Source: Candidatus Accumulibacter affinis
Lineage (GTDB): Bacteria; Pseudomonadota; Gammaproteobacteria; Burkholderiales; Rhodocyclaceae
Reading direction: 5' to 3'
DNA: 64,000 nucleotides
NCBI GenBank assembly: GCA_016713625.1
Contig: JADJOT010000012.1
Location: 124,001-188,000, forward strand
Within the stretch, counting starts at the first letter, position 1. Every line of letters begins with the position of its first letter. The notes under the pieces were generated by a model that was given only the letters and a program-made list of their open reading frames with translations, was not told the DNA's origin and did no database searches. Made by a program: the position numbers and the translations under genes. Shown in pieces: positions 1 through 8,205 of this stretch.

Positions 1-126
1 GTGACCTGGAACTTCACCCACATCAATAACGCGGCCACCCGGCACAAGATACGGGCGGTCATCGAGCGGCACGGCTGCCAGTGCCCCGAACTGTGCTCAC
101 CGGAAGAGGTCTTTGGAGATCCGTAA
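1..126 (+). CDS. PIN-domain toxin, C-terminal fragment (5' end outside window)
   Basis: The window opens inside an open frame whose last 41 residues are readable (VTWNFTHINN...CSPEEVFGDP, then TAA). A Trp-Asn-Phe-x-His-Ile-x-Asn-Ala segment followed by a Cys/Pro-rich end and a PEE(V/L) tail is the usual C-terminus of VapC-like PIN ribonucleases that have a small partner gene immediately downstream, and the next gene here fits that partner. The stop codon TAA shares its last base with the ATG of the next gene, so the two are probably translationally coupled. The catalytic acidic residues lie upstream of the window and cannot be checked. The family call rests on the tail and the context only. 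Confidence 0.6.
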   Translation: MTWNFTHINNAATRHKIRAVIERHGCQCPELCSPEEVFGDP

Positions 127-347
127 TGATCGACCCAATCGTTGACGAAGTGCGGAAACATCGCGCTGAACATGCGCGGAGGTTTAATTTCGACCTCCAT
201 GCCATCTGCGCCGACATTCAGAAGATGGAGGCGACTTGTGACCATACGGTCGTCAGTCTCCCGCCGCGAATGTTGAACACAGCCATTGACCAGTTGGACC
301 CATCCGATCAAAGCCTACAGCACGATATTCGAGCCTGGCCCCTTTAA
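126..347 (+). CDS. Small conserved partner of PIN toxin (probable antitoxin)
   Basis: This 73-residue protein begins MIDPIVDEVRKHRAEHARRF, followed by FDLHAICADIQKMEA. That is the familiar short protein that accompanies VapC-like PIN toxins in many proteobacteria and cyanobacteria. The ATG overlaps the stop of the upstream toxin gene by one base, which decides this start over an upstream in-frame one. Family members normally end soon after a VVSLPPR-like segment, which is present here near residue 41. The remaining ~32 residues do not look like the family, and the stop codon lies within the left arm of the inverted repeat at 336-345. The 3' end may therefore have been replaced by insertion of the following AT-rich segment. 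Confidence 0.6.
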   Translation: MIDPIVDEVRKHRAEHARRFNFDLHAICADIQKMEATCDHTVVSLPPRMLNTAIDQLDPSDQSLQHDIRAWPL

Positions 348-1930
348 CTCAACTTTCGCAACCACGGATTCAGGGAAATGACTCCTCGCACCTTAGAGAA
401 GGAGGCGTGAGCTGCAATGTTGCAGATCCTCCTTTTCGTTATGCGTTTTGCACCTACTAAAGCATTGAAAGAATCGACCGCATGGACGCTAGCTCGCATG
501 TGCCCGGACACGGAGGTTGTTCCTCTAATTGATACGGCAATTCGCGCGGCCGTAAAGGGCCACTTTGATACTTCTCGCGCGATCCTTAACGCCTGTATGT
601 CTAGAAGAAGCACCCTATATTATAAAAGCTTTGGGAAAGTAAACGTAGGGATACTTGTAGCTGCAGTCATTAAATCGGCTAGCCAATTAATCAAAATTGA
701 GCTTTACGCTGACCGCCTTCGGGGACAAAAATGGGACTTGCGAAAGAAAAGTGGAGCAGTCGCACGATTTTGTGAGCTCAAAGAGATTTTGAACAAGTTC
801 TTTGAGGAAAGAGCAAGAAAACGACTTTTTTATCTCGAATCGATATTGAACGAATTCTTTTCTAATTGGGAATTTCACGAGAGTACTAAGTCATTGATGC
901 CGGAGCTAATCCAACTGGCGCAATCTGAAAATTATTATGCAAAGTTCGCAGAACAGGCCTTAGCAAAAATCGGCGGCCCTGAAGCCACCCCAATTCTTCT
1001 AAATAAGTTAAGCGTGTCCTCACCTATCGAGACGGTTCGTGCTGCGTGTGCTTTGTCAGATATACGCTCCGTTAAACCGTTCTGTAACTGTTTGCTCGGT
1101 GTTACAGCAGAACTCGACCGCCTTAGAGTGGAACACCCATACCTGTCGGACAGGCAGTCCAACTTTATATCCTATGGCACCACGGATTATGGCCGCAAAT
1201 ATAAAATAAGTCGTCTAGAGGAGTATGGCAAGCTACTGATTGAAGCATTGGCTACACTTAAAAGCCGGGATGCGATCAGTCCCTTAGAGCAGCTATTGCC
1301 GAGGCCCGACTTTGGTTTCATGGTTTTCACGGCTCTTTCAAAGATAGATTCCTACTGGGACAAAGAGACCTCAATTAAAACGCTGACAAGCGCACTAAAG
1401 AGCGATTTTGGAGAAATCCGTGCAATGGCCATAAGGAATTTGCGCACACGAAAGGGGCCAATAGTACTTGATGCTCTGATAGGTGCACTTAATGACAAGA
1501 GCGTAGATCTACGATGGGCTGCAGGCGATGCGTTAAGAGATATGACGGAAATAGATCAGTTAGATCCCGTGGCCAATGCCATGCACGCAGGCACTCTCGG
1601 CAGCGGTATTCATATTATCTGGAGAAGCGAGAGCCAGATCCATGGGAGGACTTATAGCTCTTCAGCGATTTGGCAACTTCAACTAGGGTTGCCGGAAAAG
1701 ATCGTTTACTACACAAACCGCAGCATCAGAGCGCAGACCAAGTTAACAGATCTTATCGAGTGTGGCATAAGCGCGTCCAACGATACTAGAGAAGCTTATG
1801 ATTATGAACCGACGCTTATGCGATTGGTTCAGCCAGAAATTGACAGTTTCAAACAGCTGTTGCGCAATGCAGTGTTGAGTCGAGGCGGTGGGGGCGCACG
1901 GCCATCCTTGCAGTAAAGAAAAAGGGGCCA
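336..1930. repeat. 10-bp inverted repeat bracketing the HEAT-repeat gene
   Basis: TGGCCCCTTT at 336-345 and its exact inverse AAAGGGGCCA at 1921-1930 enclose about 1.6 kb that holds a single AT-rich gene. The left copy sits at the end of the small PIN-partner gene and the right copy starts 5 bases after the HEAT gene stop. A third, near-identical copy with the same extended context (AAAGGGGCCTGGCTC) occurs at 61048-61062 beside the IS110 remnant. The arrangement suggests a mobile or recombining unit, but no transposase is present inside it. Confidence 0.5.
417..1916 (+). CDS. HEAT-repeat protein of unknown function
   Basis: This 499-residue soluble protein has no signal peptide or clear membrane segment. 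HEAT-like helical pairs are visible around residues 185-225 (EQALAKIGGPEATPILLNKL), 280-315 and 325-385 (IRAMAIRNL..., then VLDALIGALNDKSVDLRWAA). The N-terminal part is rich in Lys, Phe and Leu and is not recognisable. The gene is clearly more AT-rich than its surroundings and uses codons rare elsewhere in the window (AGA, TTA, ATA), which points to recent acquisition. A GGAGG lies 16 bases upstream of the ATG, rather far; Met9 is an alternative start and the protein may be N-terminally truncated. HEAT proteins usually act as scaffolds, and nothing here fixes a partner. Its place next to toxin-antitoxin genes is typical of accessory or defence-rich DNA, but a defence role is only a guess. Confidence 0.7.
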   Translation: MLQILLFVMRFAPTKALKESTAWTLARMCPDTEVVPLIDTAIRAAVKGHFDTSRAILNACMSRRSTLYYKSFGKVNVGILVAAVIKSASQLIKIELYADRLRGQKWDLRKKSGAVARFCELKEILNKFFEERARKRLFYLESILNEFFSNWEFHESTKSLMPELIQLAQSENYYAKFAEQALAKIGGPEATPILLNKLSVSSPIETVRAACALSDIRSVKPFCNCLLGVTAELDRLRVEHPYLSDRQSNFISYGTTDYGRKYKISRLEEYGKLLIEALATLKSRDAISPLEQLLPRPDFGFMVFTALSKIDSYWDKETSIKTLTSALKSDFGEIRAMAIRNLRTRKGPIVLDALIGALNDKSVDLRWAAGDALRDMTEIDQLDPVANAMHAGTLGSGIHIIWRSESQIHGRTYSSSAIWQLQLGLPEKIVYYTNRSIRAQTKLTDLIECGISASNDTREAYDYEPTLMRLVQPEIDSFKQLLRNAVLSRGGGGARPSLQ

Positions 1931-2042
1931 GATTCAATTTCCGTATTTGCCGGAACCGGTCAGTGGGATTGACCAATGCTCGTCCCCACCGGAGGCTACT
2001 CACGCGAAATAGGGAACAACCCACGGTTTTCTAGGAAACCCG

Positions 2043-2314
2043 ATGAACTTTTAGTGGGGCGAGGCGAAGGTCGCAGAAAATTTTCGCAAGCACAAAGTGT
2101 CCTTTGAGGAGGCGTCTACTATTTTTGAGGACGATTTATCTTTTACTGGTCGCGACCCCGATCATTCGCTCGGCGAGCATCGGTTCAGCACGTTTTGACC
2201 ATCCGCCGCGAACCGTATTTTGCCGTTTCGCATGCAGAACGCGGCGACTTGGTTCGGATTATCAGCGCGAGATTTGCGACGCGAATGGAAAGGAAAATGT
2301 ATGAAGAAGACTAA
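2043..2314 (+). pseudogene. brnT: BrnT-type toxin, inactivated
   Basis: Reading from ATG 2043 gives MNF, then a TAG stop where BrnT proteins have Glu (MxFEWD), then WGEAKVAENFRKHKVSFEEA through GRDPDHSLGEHRFSTF and another stop at 2196-2198. Shifting frame at the T run near 2193 restores LTIRREPYFAVSHAERGD and IISARFATRMERKMYEED up to TAA at 2312. All blocks of a BrnT ribonuclease (about 90 residues) are therefore present, interrupted by one nonsense codon and one apparent 1-base deletion. Two independent lesions make a sequencing artefact less likely here than in the single-frameshift genes of this window. The last codons overlap the ATG of the downstream antitoxin gene, the normal brnTA arrangement. 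Confidence 0.75.
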
Positions 2315-2558
2315 GGCGGAAAGCGACGAACTTCGCCCCGGGTATCGGCGCGAAGACTTTGGCGAAATGGTACGCGGCAAGTATGCGCTGCGTTGCCGGG
2401 AGGCATCCAACGTCGTGGTCATATCGCCCGATGTACAGAAAGCCTTTCCCAATGCGCAGGCAGTCAATGATGCGCTACGTGGGCTTCTTGAGTTGGCGAG
2501 AGCCACCGGCCTGGCCAAGGGTCCAAGCGGCGGCACTCGTAAGCGAGCTGCCGGTTAG
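2301..2558 (+). CDS. BrnA-like antitoxin (intact partner of dead brnT)
   Basis: An 85-residue protein starts at ATG 2301, overlapping the end of brnT. It contains LRPGYRREDFGEMVRGKYA and SNVVVISPDVQKAFPNAQAV, then a helical ALRGLLELA segment. This is a short protein type commonly paired with BrnT; it differs from classical BrnA, so the label is by context and pattern. In a working pair it would bind and neutralise the toxin and repress the shared promoter with it. With brnT broken, it survives as an orphan. No promoter of its own was recognised. Confidence 0.65.
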   Translation: MKKTKAESDELRPGYRREDFGEMVRGKYALRCREASNVVVISPDVQKAFPNAQAVNDALRGLLELARATGLAKGPSGGTRKRAAG

Positions 2559-2615
2559 CTTTGGCTCTTGTAGTTTTCCACGCCACGGTATCCAGGCGAC
2601 CACAACAGAACCCGT

Positions 2616-2720
2616 CTATTCCTCGCTTCCCCGCTTCAGGGACCACTGCTTCACCAGCGCGTAGATCGCCGGAATCACCGCCAGCGTGAGCACCGTTGAC
2701 GAAACCATCCCACCGACCAT
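2616..2720 (-). pseudogene. Fragment: 3' end of a cusA-type RND gene
   Basis: On the minus strand this encodes the last ~34 residues of a CusA-like permease: MVGGMVSSTVLTLAVIPAIY, then ALVKQW and a stop at 2616-2618. It is nearly identical in DNA to the end of the intact cusA at 5033-5140, but with a diverged last few codons and its own stop. Homology ends abruptly at about 2720. It is too short to be functional and is a relic of a second copy of the cus operon. Confidence 0.85.
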
Positions 2721-2723
2721 CAG

Positions 2724-2793
2724 AGTATCAGAAGGGTCAGGTCTTGCTTTTTTCCTCCGAACAGTATCAGAAGGGTCTTGCTTTTTTCCTCCG
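2724..2793 (+). repeat. Imperfect tandem duplication
   Basis: The block AGTATCAGAAGGGTC followed by CTTGCTTTTTTCCTCCG occurs at 2724-2759 and again at 2763-2793. The copies differ by a 4-base AGGT insertion in the first. It abuts the broken end of the cusA fragment and probably marks a rearrangement junction. Confidence 0.8.
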
Positions 2794-3244
2794 GGCGGGC
2801 TACGAGCGAATGCGCTACATGTTCTCGCTCCATCACGGGAAAGAAGAAAGACCTGCGTGTGACCCCGCAACTCCGCGTGCATGAAACGTCGCCGCTCCCG
2901 AGGTGTCAGCCTCGAAAGTTCAATACGTCAAGGCATCCTGGTCACCATGTGCCGATGACGCCCAGCATGGGGTTGAGGCGCCTGCGCGGCTTTTCGCGCA
3001 GGTCCCTTCGAACGCCGCGTTGGGCACCACGATTACAAGGCCGCGATGAATTCGTCGGGTGACACCTCGGCCTGGCGCAAGACGCCTGCCAATGTGCCCA
3101 CTTTGACCTCGCTGTGCATGGGGACGACGCAGCCTTTGGAAGCACGGCGCATGATGACGTGACTTCCAGATTGGCGCAGCTTCTCGAAACCCAGCCGCTC
3201 CAACGCCCGTACTACGTTAGCGCCCGAAACACGAGGCAGCTTAG

Positions 3245-4565
3245 GTGATTTCTACGAATATTCATACCCGGCAGGCCGGTCGGATCAAGATGTCCCACTT
3301 GGGTAGAAGTGGGTTTCGTTCCAGCCTGGACTCGACAGCTTGCATGGCATCCTTGGCCACGGTGATTCCTTTTTCATAGACCGTGCGGCTCAGTTCGACG
3401 ACGGGATGAACGCCTTTCCAGGTCATGCTCTTGGCCCACTCCAACATCGTTTGGGTATCGGTCAGCTTGGCGCCGTTCCAGTGCTTTTCCAGGATTCCCC
3501 AGCAACGCTCCACCGGATTGTATTTGCTGTGATACGGCGGATAGTAGAGGAGGCGGATGGACTTGCCGATGTGATCGGCGAACTCGACCATGCGTTTGAG
3601 AAATTGCGTGCGCCGGCCATTGCTCTCGGGTCCGTTATCGGCCTTGATCTGGAGGTGTGTGACGCGATCACGTTCCTCGGACGCTTGACTCTCCCAGCAG
3701 GCGTAGAGACTGTCGATGATGAAATCGCTGGTCTTCGCCGAGCTACCGAAGGACAGATGGAGGGACCCACTGTCTTCGTTGACGACACCAAACGGCGTGT
3801 GTTTTTCCTCGCACCCCATGTCGTGGTCGGCCGCCCGGTGGTCACCCCGCGTCTTGCCACCGCGCGAGTAGTCGCCAATATTCACCGTCGCCTTGCAGTC
3901 CATGCTCAAGCGCATGACGGCTTCGTCTTGGCAATCGCGGTCACGTCCCCGGACATTGGCGAAAATGGCGTCCGTTTCAGGGACTTTTTTTTGGGGTTTG
4001 GCCTTAAGCACCGGACGCAACCGGTACCCGTTGCGGTTCAATACTTCCGACATGCCGCTTCGGGAGGGCAGCACCTCGTCCGCAAATCCCTGCGCTCGCA
4101 ACTGCTTGATGGCTTCCTCGGCCGTCAGGCGGGTGAACGACAAGGTCGTGCGAAAAGTCGGGTCTTGTTGGGCATGACTTTCCGCCAGTTCCCACAGGGC
4201 TTGCGCCACCTCCGGGTGTTTCTTCTCCCACAATTTCGCACCGCAGCAGTACGCGTGGAGCCCCAGACAAACGATGCCGGTACGCTTCTCATGCAGACCA
4301 AGCTGCACGGCCTGCCGACTCCAGCCGAAAACGTCCTCGGCACGCCGAGCACTGCCACCGCAATATTTCAACGCCATCGCCGCCTGAAACGCCCTGCGGT
4401 TCGCCCCCGTCATCTTGCTCGCAGCAAGCCGGATATCTTCAAGGTGGATGGCTTCAAGAGAAACCTTCCCTTCAGCTACCGTGGCAACCTCCATCAGCAA
4501 TACCTCCAATCTCCGAATCGACTGGAAGTATCGCATACAACGGTATGAAGAATAGCGGATATCAC
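3245..4565 (-). mobile_element. Complete insertion sequence (ISAzo13-like), 1321 bp
   Basis: The ends are imperfect inverted repeats: GTGATTTCTACGAATATTCA at 3245 and, reading inward from 4565 on the minus strand, GTGATATCCGCTATTCTTCA (14 of 20 identical). The element is flanked by a direct 5-bp repeat CTTAG at 3240-3244 and 4566-4570, a target-site duplication. It contains one transposase gene. The insertion lies inside hicA, three codons after its start, which gives an exact empty-site reconstruction. The family name is inferred from the transposase and is less certain than the boundaries. Confidence 0.88.
3262..4536 (-). CDS. DDE transposase, probable ISAzo13 family
   Basis: This 424-residue protein fills the insertion sequence. 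The N-terminal ~150 residues are helical and DNA-binding-like (SARRAEDVFGWSRQAVQLGL). The catalytic core has an acidic residue in RLSMDCKATVNIGDYSRGGK, a second in LQIKADNGPESNGRRTQF, and a Glu in YYPPYHSKYNPVERCWGILE, fitting a DDE triad. The MDCKATVNIG...SRGG and YHSKYNPVER motifs are those of the 'Rhodopirellula-type' DDE transposases placed in the ISAzo13 family. The reading frame is intact, so the element may be active. A start at Met15 (MEVATVAEGK) is possible and would still retain all motifs. Confidence 0.8.
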   Translation of the reverse strand: MRYFQSIRRLEVLLMEVATVAEGKVSLEAIHLEDIRLAASKMTGANRRAFQAAMALKYCGGSARRAEDVFGWSRQAVQLGLHEKRTGIVCLGLHAYCCGAKLWEKKHPEVAQALWELAESHAQQDPTFRTTLSFTRLTAEEAIKQLRAQGFADEVLPSRSGMSEVLNRNGYRLRPVLKAKPQKKVPETDAIFANVRGRDRDCQDEAVMRLSMDCKATVNIGDYSRGGKTRGDHRAADHDMGCEEKHTPFGVVNEDSGSLHLSFGSSAKTSDFIIDSLYACWESQASEERDRVTHLQIKADNGPESNGRRTQFLKRMVEFADHIGKSIRLLYYPPYHSKYNPVERCWGILEKHWNGAKLTDTQTMLEWAKSMTWKGVHPVVELSRTVYEKGITVAKDAMQAVESRLERNPLLPKWDILIRPACRV

Positions 4566-4566
4566 C

Positions 4567-4773
4567 TTAGGCATGCGCGGGAACGCTGAACGTTGTTACC
4601 AGCGGATGCCCTGGCGCAGGGATGGGAAACTCCGACAGATACAGTTCCGTAGCCTCTCGCAGGTTGGCGATAGCCTCCTCAACGGTTTCACCTTGCGAAG
4701 TGGTACCAGTCTCAGGATTCAGGGCAACGTAACCGCCTTCTTCGGCGGGAGTAAGTACCGCGATCAGTTCCAT
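4567..4773 (-). CDS. hicB: HicB-type antitoxin
   Basis: This 68-residue protein reads MELIAVLTPAEEGGYVALNP, then ETGTTSQGETVEEAIANLRE, and ends PLVTTFSVPAHA. The opening strand with a (G)GY(V/F) segment and the GETxEEAxxNLREA helix are diagnostic of the HicB partial RNase-H fold. The normal gene order hicB-hicA is preserved, and the stop codon overlaps the old hicA ATG. It lacks a C-terminal DNA-binding extension, as short HicB proteins do. Because an insertion sequence destroyed hicA, hicB is now an orphan antitoxin. Its stop codon lies in the target-site duplication, so the protein itself was not altered by the insertion. Confidence 0.85.
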   Translation of the reverse strand: MELIAVLTPAEEGGYVALNPETGTTSQGETVEEAIANLREATELYLSEFPIPAPGHPLVTTFSVPAHA

Positions 4774-5032
4774 GGTTTGACTCCGGTGGGGAAAGCGTAA
4801 TTCTCGCTCATTCCCGGTAGGGGTGCCCGACGTGAACTAGGCACCTAAAAAGGTGTATAGATGTACAGCACAAAGGGCACACCAGGGTACATCCGTCGTA
4901 CCCTCCGGATTTATTGAAAGGTGCCGCCGTCTCGGGATCAGGACATCCTGGGTGCTCATCTTCCTGTCCAGCCAGGCCGTGGCAGCCGGCAGGCCGAGCA
5001 AGGAGAACACTTGTCGCCAAGAATACACCGGC

Positions 5033-8000
5033 TCATTGCTGCTCGCTGCCCGGCTTGAGCCGCCATTGCTTGACCAGCGCGTAGATCGCCGGAATCACCG
5101 CCAGCGTGAGCACCGTCGACGAAATCATCCCACCGACCATCGGCGCGGCGATGCGGCTCATCACTTCCGAACCGGTGCCGGTTCCCCACATGATCGGCAG
5201 CAGGCCGGCCATGATCGCCACCACGGTCATCATCTTCGGCCGCACGCGCTCGACGGCGCCTTCCATGACCGCCGCGTAGAGGTCGTCGATGTTCGCCGCG
5301 CGCCCGGCTGCGCGGCACTTCGCCTTGACCGCTTCCCAGGCGTGGTCGAGGTAGATCAGCATGATCACGCCGGTCTCGGCCGCCACCCCGGCGAGCGCGA
5401 TGAAGCCGACGACGACGGCCACCGACAGGTTGTAGTCGAGCAGCCAGATCAGCCAGACGCCGCCGACCAGGGCGAAAGGCACCGAGAGCATGACGATCAG
5501 CGTTTCGGTGAGGCGCTTGAAGTTGAGGTAGAGCAGCAGGAAGATCGACAGCAGCGTCACCGGAATGACGATCTTCATCTTCTCGATCGCCCGTTCCATA
5601 TACTCGAACTGGCCACTCCAGGTGACGTAGTAGCCGGGCGGGAACTTCACCTGTTCGGCGACCGCCTTTTTCGCGTCGGCGACGTAGCCACCGATGTCGC
5701 GGTCGCGGATGTCGACGTAGATGTAGGCCGAGAGCAGCGCGTTCTCGGTGCGGATGCTCGGTGCTCCCTTGGCGACGACGACCCGGGCCAGTTGCCCGAG
5801 GGGGATCATCGCCCCATCCATGGTCGGGATCAGTACCTCGCGGGCGATCTGCTGCGGATCGGAGCGCAGTTCGCGCGGATAGCGGACGCTGACACCGAAA
5901 CGCTCGCGACCCTCGACCGTGGTGGTCACCATTTCACCTCCCAGCGCGGTACCGATGACGTCCTGCAGATCGCCGATGGCCAGCCCGTAGCGCGCCAGTT
6001 GCTCACGGTCGGGTTCGATGTTGAGGTAGAAGCCGCCGGTAAGCCGTTCAGCAAAGGCACTGGTCGTTCCGGGGACGGCTTTCACCACCGCTTCGATCTC
6101 CTTGGCCAGTTTTTCCATCTCGCCGAGATCCTTGCCGAAGACCTTGATGCCGATCGGTGTGCGGATACCGGTAGACAGCATGTCGATGCGCGCCTTGATC
6201 GGCATCGTCCAGGCGTTGGCGACGCCGGGGAATTGCAGGGCCTGGTCGAGCTCGGCAATCAGCTTGTCGGTGGTCATTCCAGCGCGCCATTCGGATTCGG
6301 GCTTGAGGTTGATCACCGTCTCGAACATCTCGGTCGGTGCCGGGTCGGTCGCCGTGTTGGCGCGCCCGGCCTTGCCATAGACCGAGGCAACCTCGGGGAA
6401 GCTCTTGATGATCCTGTTCTGCGTCTGCATCAACTCGGCCGCCTTGGTGATCGACATTCCTGGCAGCGAGGTCGGCATGTAGAGCAGCGTTCCCTCGTTG
6501 AGCGTCGGCATGAACTCGGAGCCGAGCCGGGAGGCTGGATAGATCGAGAGGACCATGGCGAGTACGGCGAGAACGATGGTCAGCTTCTTCCAGCGCATGA
6601 CGCCGGCGATGATCGGTCGATAGACCCAGATCAGGAAGCGGTTCACCGGGTTTTTCGCTTCCGGCAGGATCCTGCCGCGGATGAACAGCAGCATCAGCAC
6701 CGGCACCAGAGTGATCGACAGCAGCGCCGCGCCGGCCATCGAGAAGGTCTTGGTGTAGGCCAGCGGCGAGAACAGCCGGCCCTCCTGACCTTCCAGGCTG
6801 AAGACCGGCAGGAAGGAGACGGTGATGATCAAGAGCGAGAAGAACAGCGCCGGTCCGACCTCCTTGCACGCGGCGAGCATGGCCTCGGCGCGATCGCCGT
6901 GCGAGTGGCCCGCGGGCAGACGTTCCAGGTGTTTGTGGGCATTTTCGATCATCACGATGGCCGCGTCGATCATCGCGCCGATGGCGATGGCAATGCCGCC
7001 CAGGCTCATCAGATTGGAGTTCATTCCCAGCGAGCGCATGGCGATGAAGGCGATGAGGATGCCAACCGGCAGCATCAGGATGGCGACCAGCGCGCTACGC
7101 ACGTGCAGCAGGAAGACGATGCACACCACAGCGACGATGATCGATTCCTCGAGCAGCGTTCTCTTGAGCGTTTCGATGGCGCGGTGAATCAGCTCGGAGC
7201 GGTCGTAGACCGCTTCCACCGTCACACCCTCTGGCAAGCCGGGGCCGATTTCGGCGATCCTGGTTTTCAGGTTATGGATCACTTCGAGAGCGTTCTCGCC
7301 ATAGCGCGCCATGGCGATCCCCGACACCACTTCGCCTTCGCCGTTGAGTTCGGTGAGGCCGCGCCGCTCGTCGGGAACGAGTTCGACGCGGGCGATGTCG
7401 CGGATCAGGACCGGCGTACCCTTGTCGCTCTTGACGACCAGCATTTCGAGGTCGCTCTTTCCCCGGAGATAGCCCTTGCCGCGGACCATGTACTCGGTTT
7501 CGGCCATTTCCACCACCCGCCCGCCGACGTCGCGGTTGGAATCGCGGATCACCTGCGCGACCTTCATCAGCGGGATGCCGTAGGCGCGCAGCTTCACCGG
7601 GTCGACGGTGACCTGGTAGGTCTGCACGAAGCCGCCGATCGACGCCACTTCGGCGACGCCGTGCGCCTTGCTCAGTTGATAGCGAACGTACCAGTCCTGG
7701 ATGGTCCGCAGTTCGGCCAGCGTCCTGTCCTTGGCGAGCAGCGCGTACTGGTAGACCCAGCCGACCCCGGTGGCGTCGGGCCCGAGCGACGGCGTGACGC
7801 CCCTGGGCATGCGGCTGGAAGCAAAATTCAGGTATTCGAGCACGCGCGAGCGCGCCCAGTAGATGTCGGTACCGTCCTCGAAGATGATGTAGACAAAAGA
7901 GGCGCCGAAGAAGGAAAAGCCGCGCACCACCCTCGATTTCGGCACCGACAGCATGGCCGTGGTCAACGGGTAGGTCACCTGATCCTCGACCACCTGCGGC

Positions 8001-8170
8001 GCCTGACCGGGGTACTCGGTGTAGACGATGACCTGCACGTCCGAGAGGTCGGGCAAGGCATCGATCGGTGTCCGCAGGACGGCGTAGATGCCGCCAATGG
8101 TGACGAACAGGGTGGCGAGGAGGACCAGGAAACGGTTCCTGCCCGACCATTCGATGATTTTCGCCAGCAT
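5033..8170 (-). CDS. cusA: CusA-type Cu(I)/Ag(I) RND efflux permease
   Basis: This 1045-residue inner-membrane proton antiporter of the heavy-metal RND class has the usual length. The transmembrane-4 motif AIGAMIDAAIVMIENAHK (around residue 395) is the form found in copper/silver pumps. The three methionines that hold Cu(I) in E. coli CusA are recognisable in the contexts LLYMPTSLPGM, APTEMFETV and ARIDMLSTG. The protein begins MLAKIIEWSGRNRFLVLLAT, the normal start. It is the last gene of the leftward cusCBA operon, 35 bases after cusB. A 100-bp copy of its 3' end lies at 2616-2720. Substrate assignment to monovalent copper/silver is by motif and was not tested. Confidence 0.93.
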   Translation of the reverse strand: MLAKIIEWSGRNRFLVLLATLFVTIGGIYAVLRTPIDALPDLSDVQVIVYTEYPGQAPQVVEDQVTYPLTTAMLSVPKSRVVRGFSFFGASFVYIIFEDGTDIYWARSRVLEYLNFASSRMPRGVTPSLGPDATGVGWVYQYALLAKDRTLAELRTIQDWYVRYQLSKAHGVAEVASIGGFVQTYQVTVDPVKLRAYGIPLMKVAQVIRDSNRDVGGRVVEMAETEYMVRGKGYLRGKSDLEMLVVKSDKGTPVLIRDIARVELVPDERRGLTELNGEGEVVSGIAMARYGENALEVIHNLKTRIAEIGPGLPEGVTVEAVYDRSELIHRAIETLKRTLLEESIIVAVVCIVFLLHVRSALVAILMLPVGILIAFIAMRSLGMNSNLMSLGGIAIAIGAMIDAAIVMIENAHKHLERLPAGHSHGDRAEAMLAACKEVGPALFFSLLIITVSFLPVFSLEGQEGRLFSPLAYTKTFSMAGAALLSITLVPVLMLLFIRGRILPEAKNPVNRFLIWVYRPIIAGVMRWKKLTIVLAVLAMVLSIYPASRLGSEFMPTLNEGTLLYMPTSLPGMSITKAAELMQTQNRIIKSFPEVASVYGKAGRANTATDPAPTEMFETVINLKPESEWRAGMTTDKLIAELDQALQFPGVANAWTMPIKARIDMLSTGIRTPIGIKVFGKDLGEMEKLAKEIEAVVKAVPGTTSAFAERLTGGFYLNIEPDREQLARYGLAIGDLQDVIGTALGGEMVTTTVEGRERFGVSVRYPRELRSDPQQIAREVLIPTMDGAMIPLGQLARVVVAKGAPSIRTENALLSAYIYVDIRDRDIGGYVADAKKAVAEQVKFPPGYYVTWSGQFEYMERAIEKMKIVIPVTLLSIFLLLYLNFKRLTETLIVMLSVPFALVGGVWLIWLLDYNLSVAVVVGFIALAGVAAETGVIMLIYLDHAWEAVKAKCRAAGRAANIDDLYAAVMEGAVERVRPKMMTVVAIMAGLLPIMWGTGTGSEVMSRIAAPMVGGMISSTVLTLAVIPAIYALVKQWRLKPGSEQQ

Positions 8171-8205
8171 GGTGCCGAATCTCCGTCAATCTCCGCAGTG
8201 GTCGG

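Larger units (their letters stand above)
2559..3032. other. Gene-poor gap with mobile-element debris
   Basis: Between the antitoxin gene and the hicA remnant there is no credible gene. The stretch holds the cusA 3' fragment at 2616-2720, a short tandem duplication at 2724-2793, and about 240 bases (2794-3032) in which I recognise nothing. Confidence 0.6.
3033..4574 (-). pseudogene. hicA: hicA toxin gene split by an insertion sequence
   Basis: The HicA coding sequence is in two pieces. The start codon and first two codons (ATG CCT AAG, minus strand) are at 4574-4566, overlapping the stop of hicB. The rest, beginning again at AAG (3242-3240) and running KLPRVSGANVVRALERLGFE, LRQSGSHVIMRR through DEFIAAL, ends at the TAA at 3035-3033. 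Rejoining across one copy of the 5-bp target duplication gives a complete ~71-residue HicA with the GSH catalytic motif. HicA is a small dsRNA-binding-fold mRNA interferase neutralised by HicB. The insertion right after codon 3 removes its start codon and ribosome-binding context, so the toxin should be silent. Confidence 0.88.
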
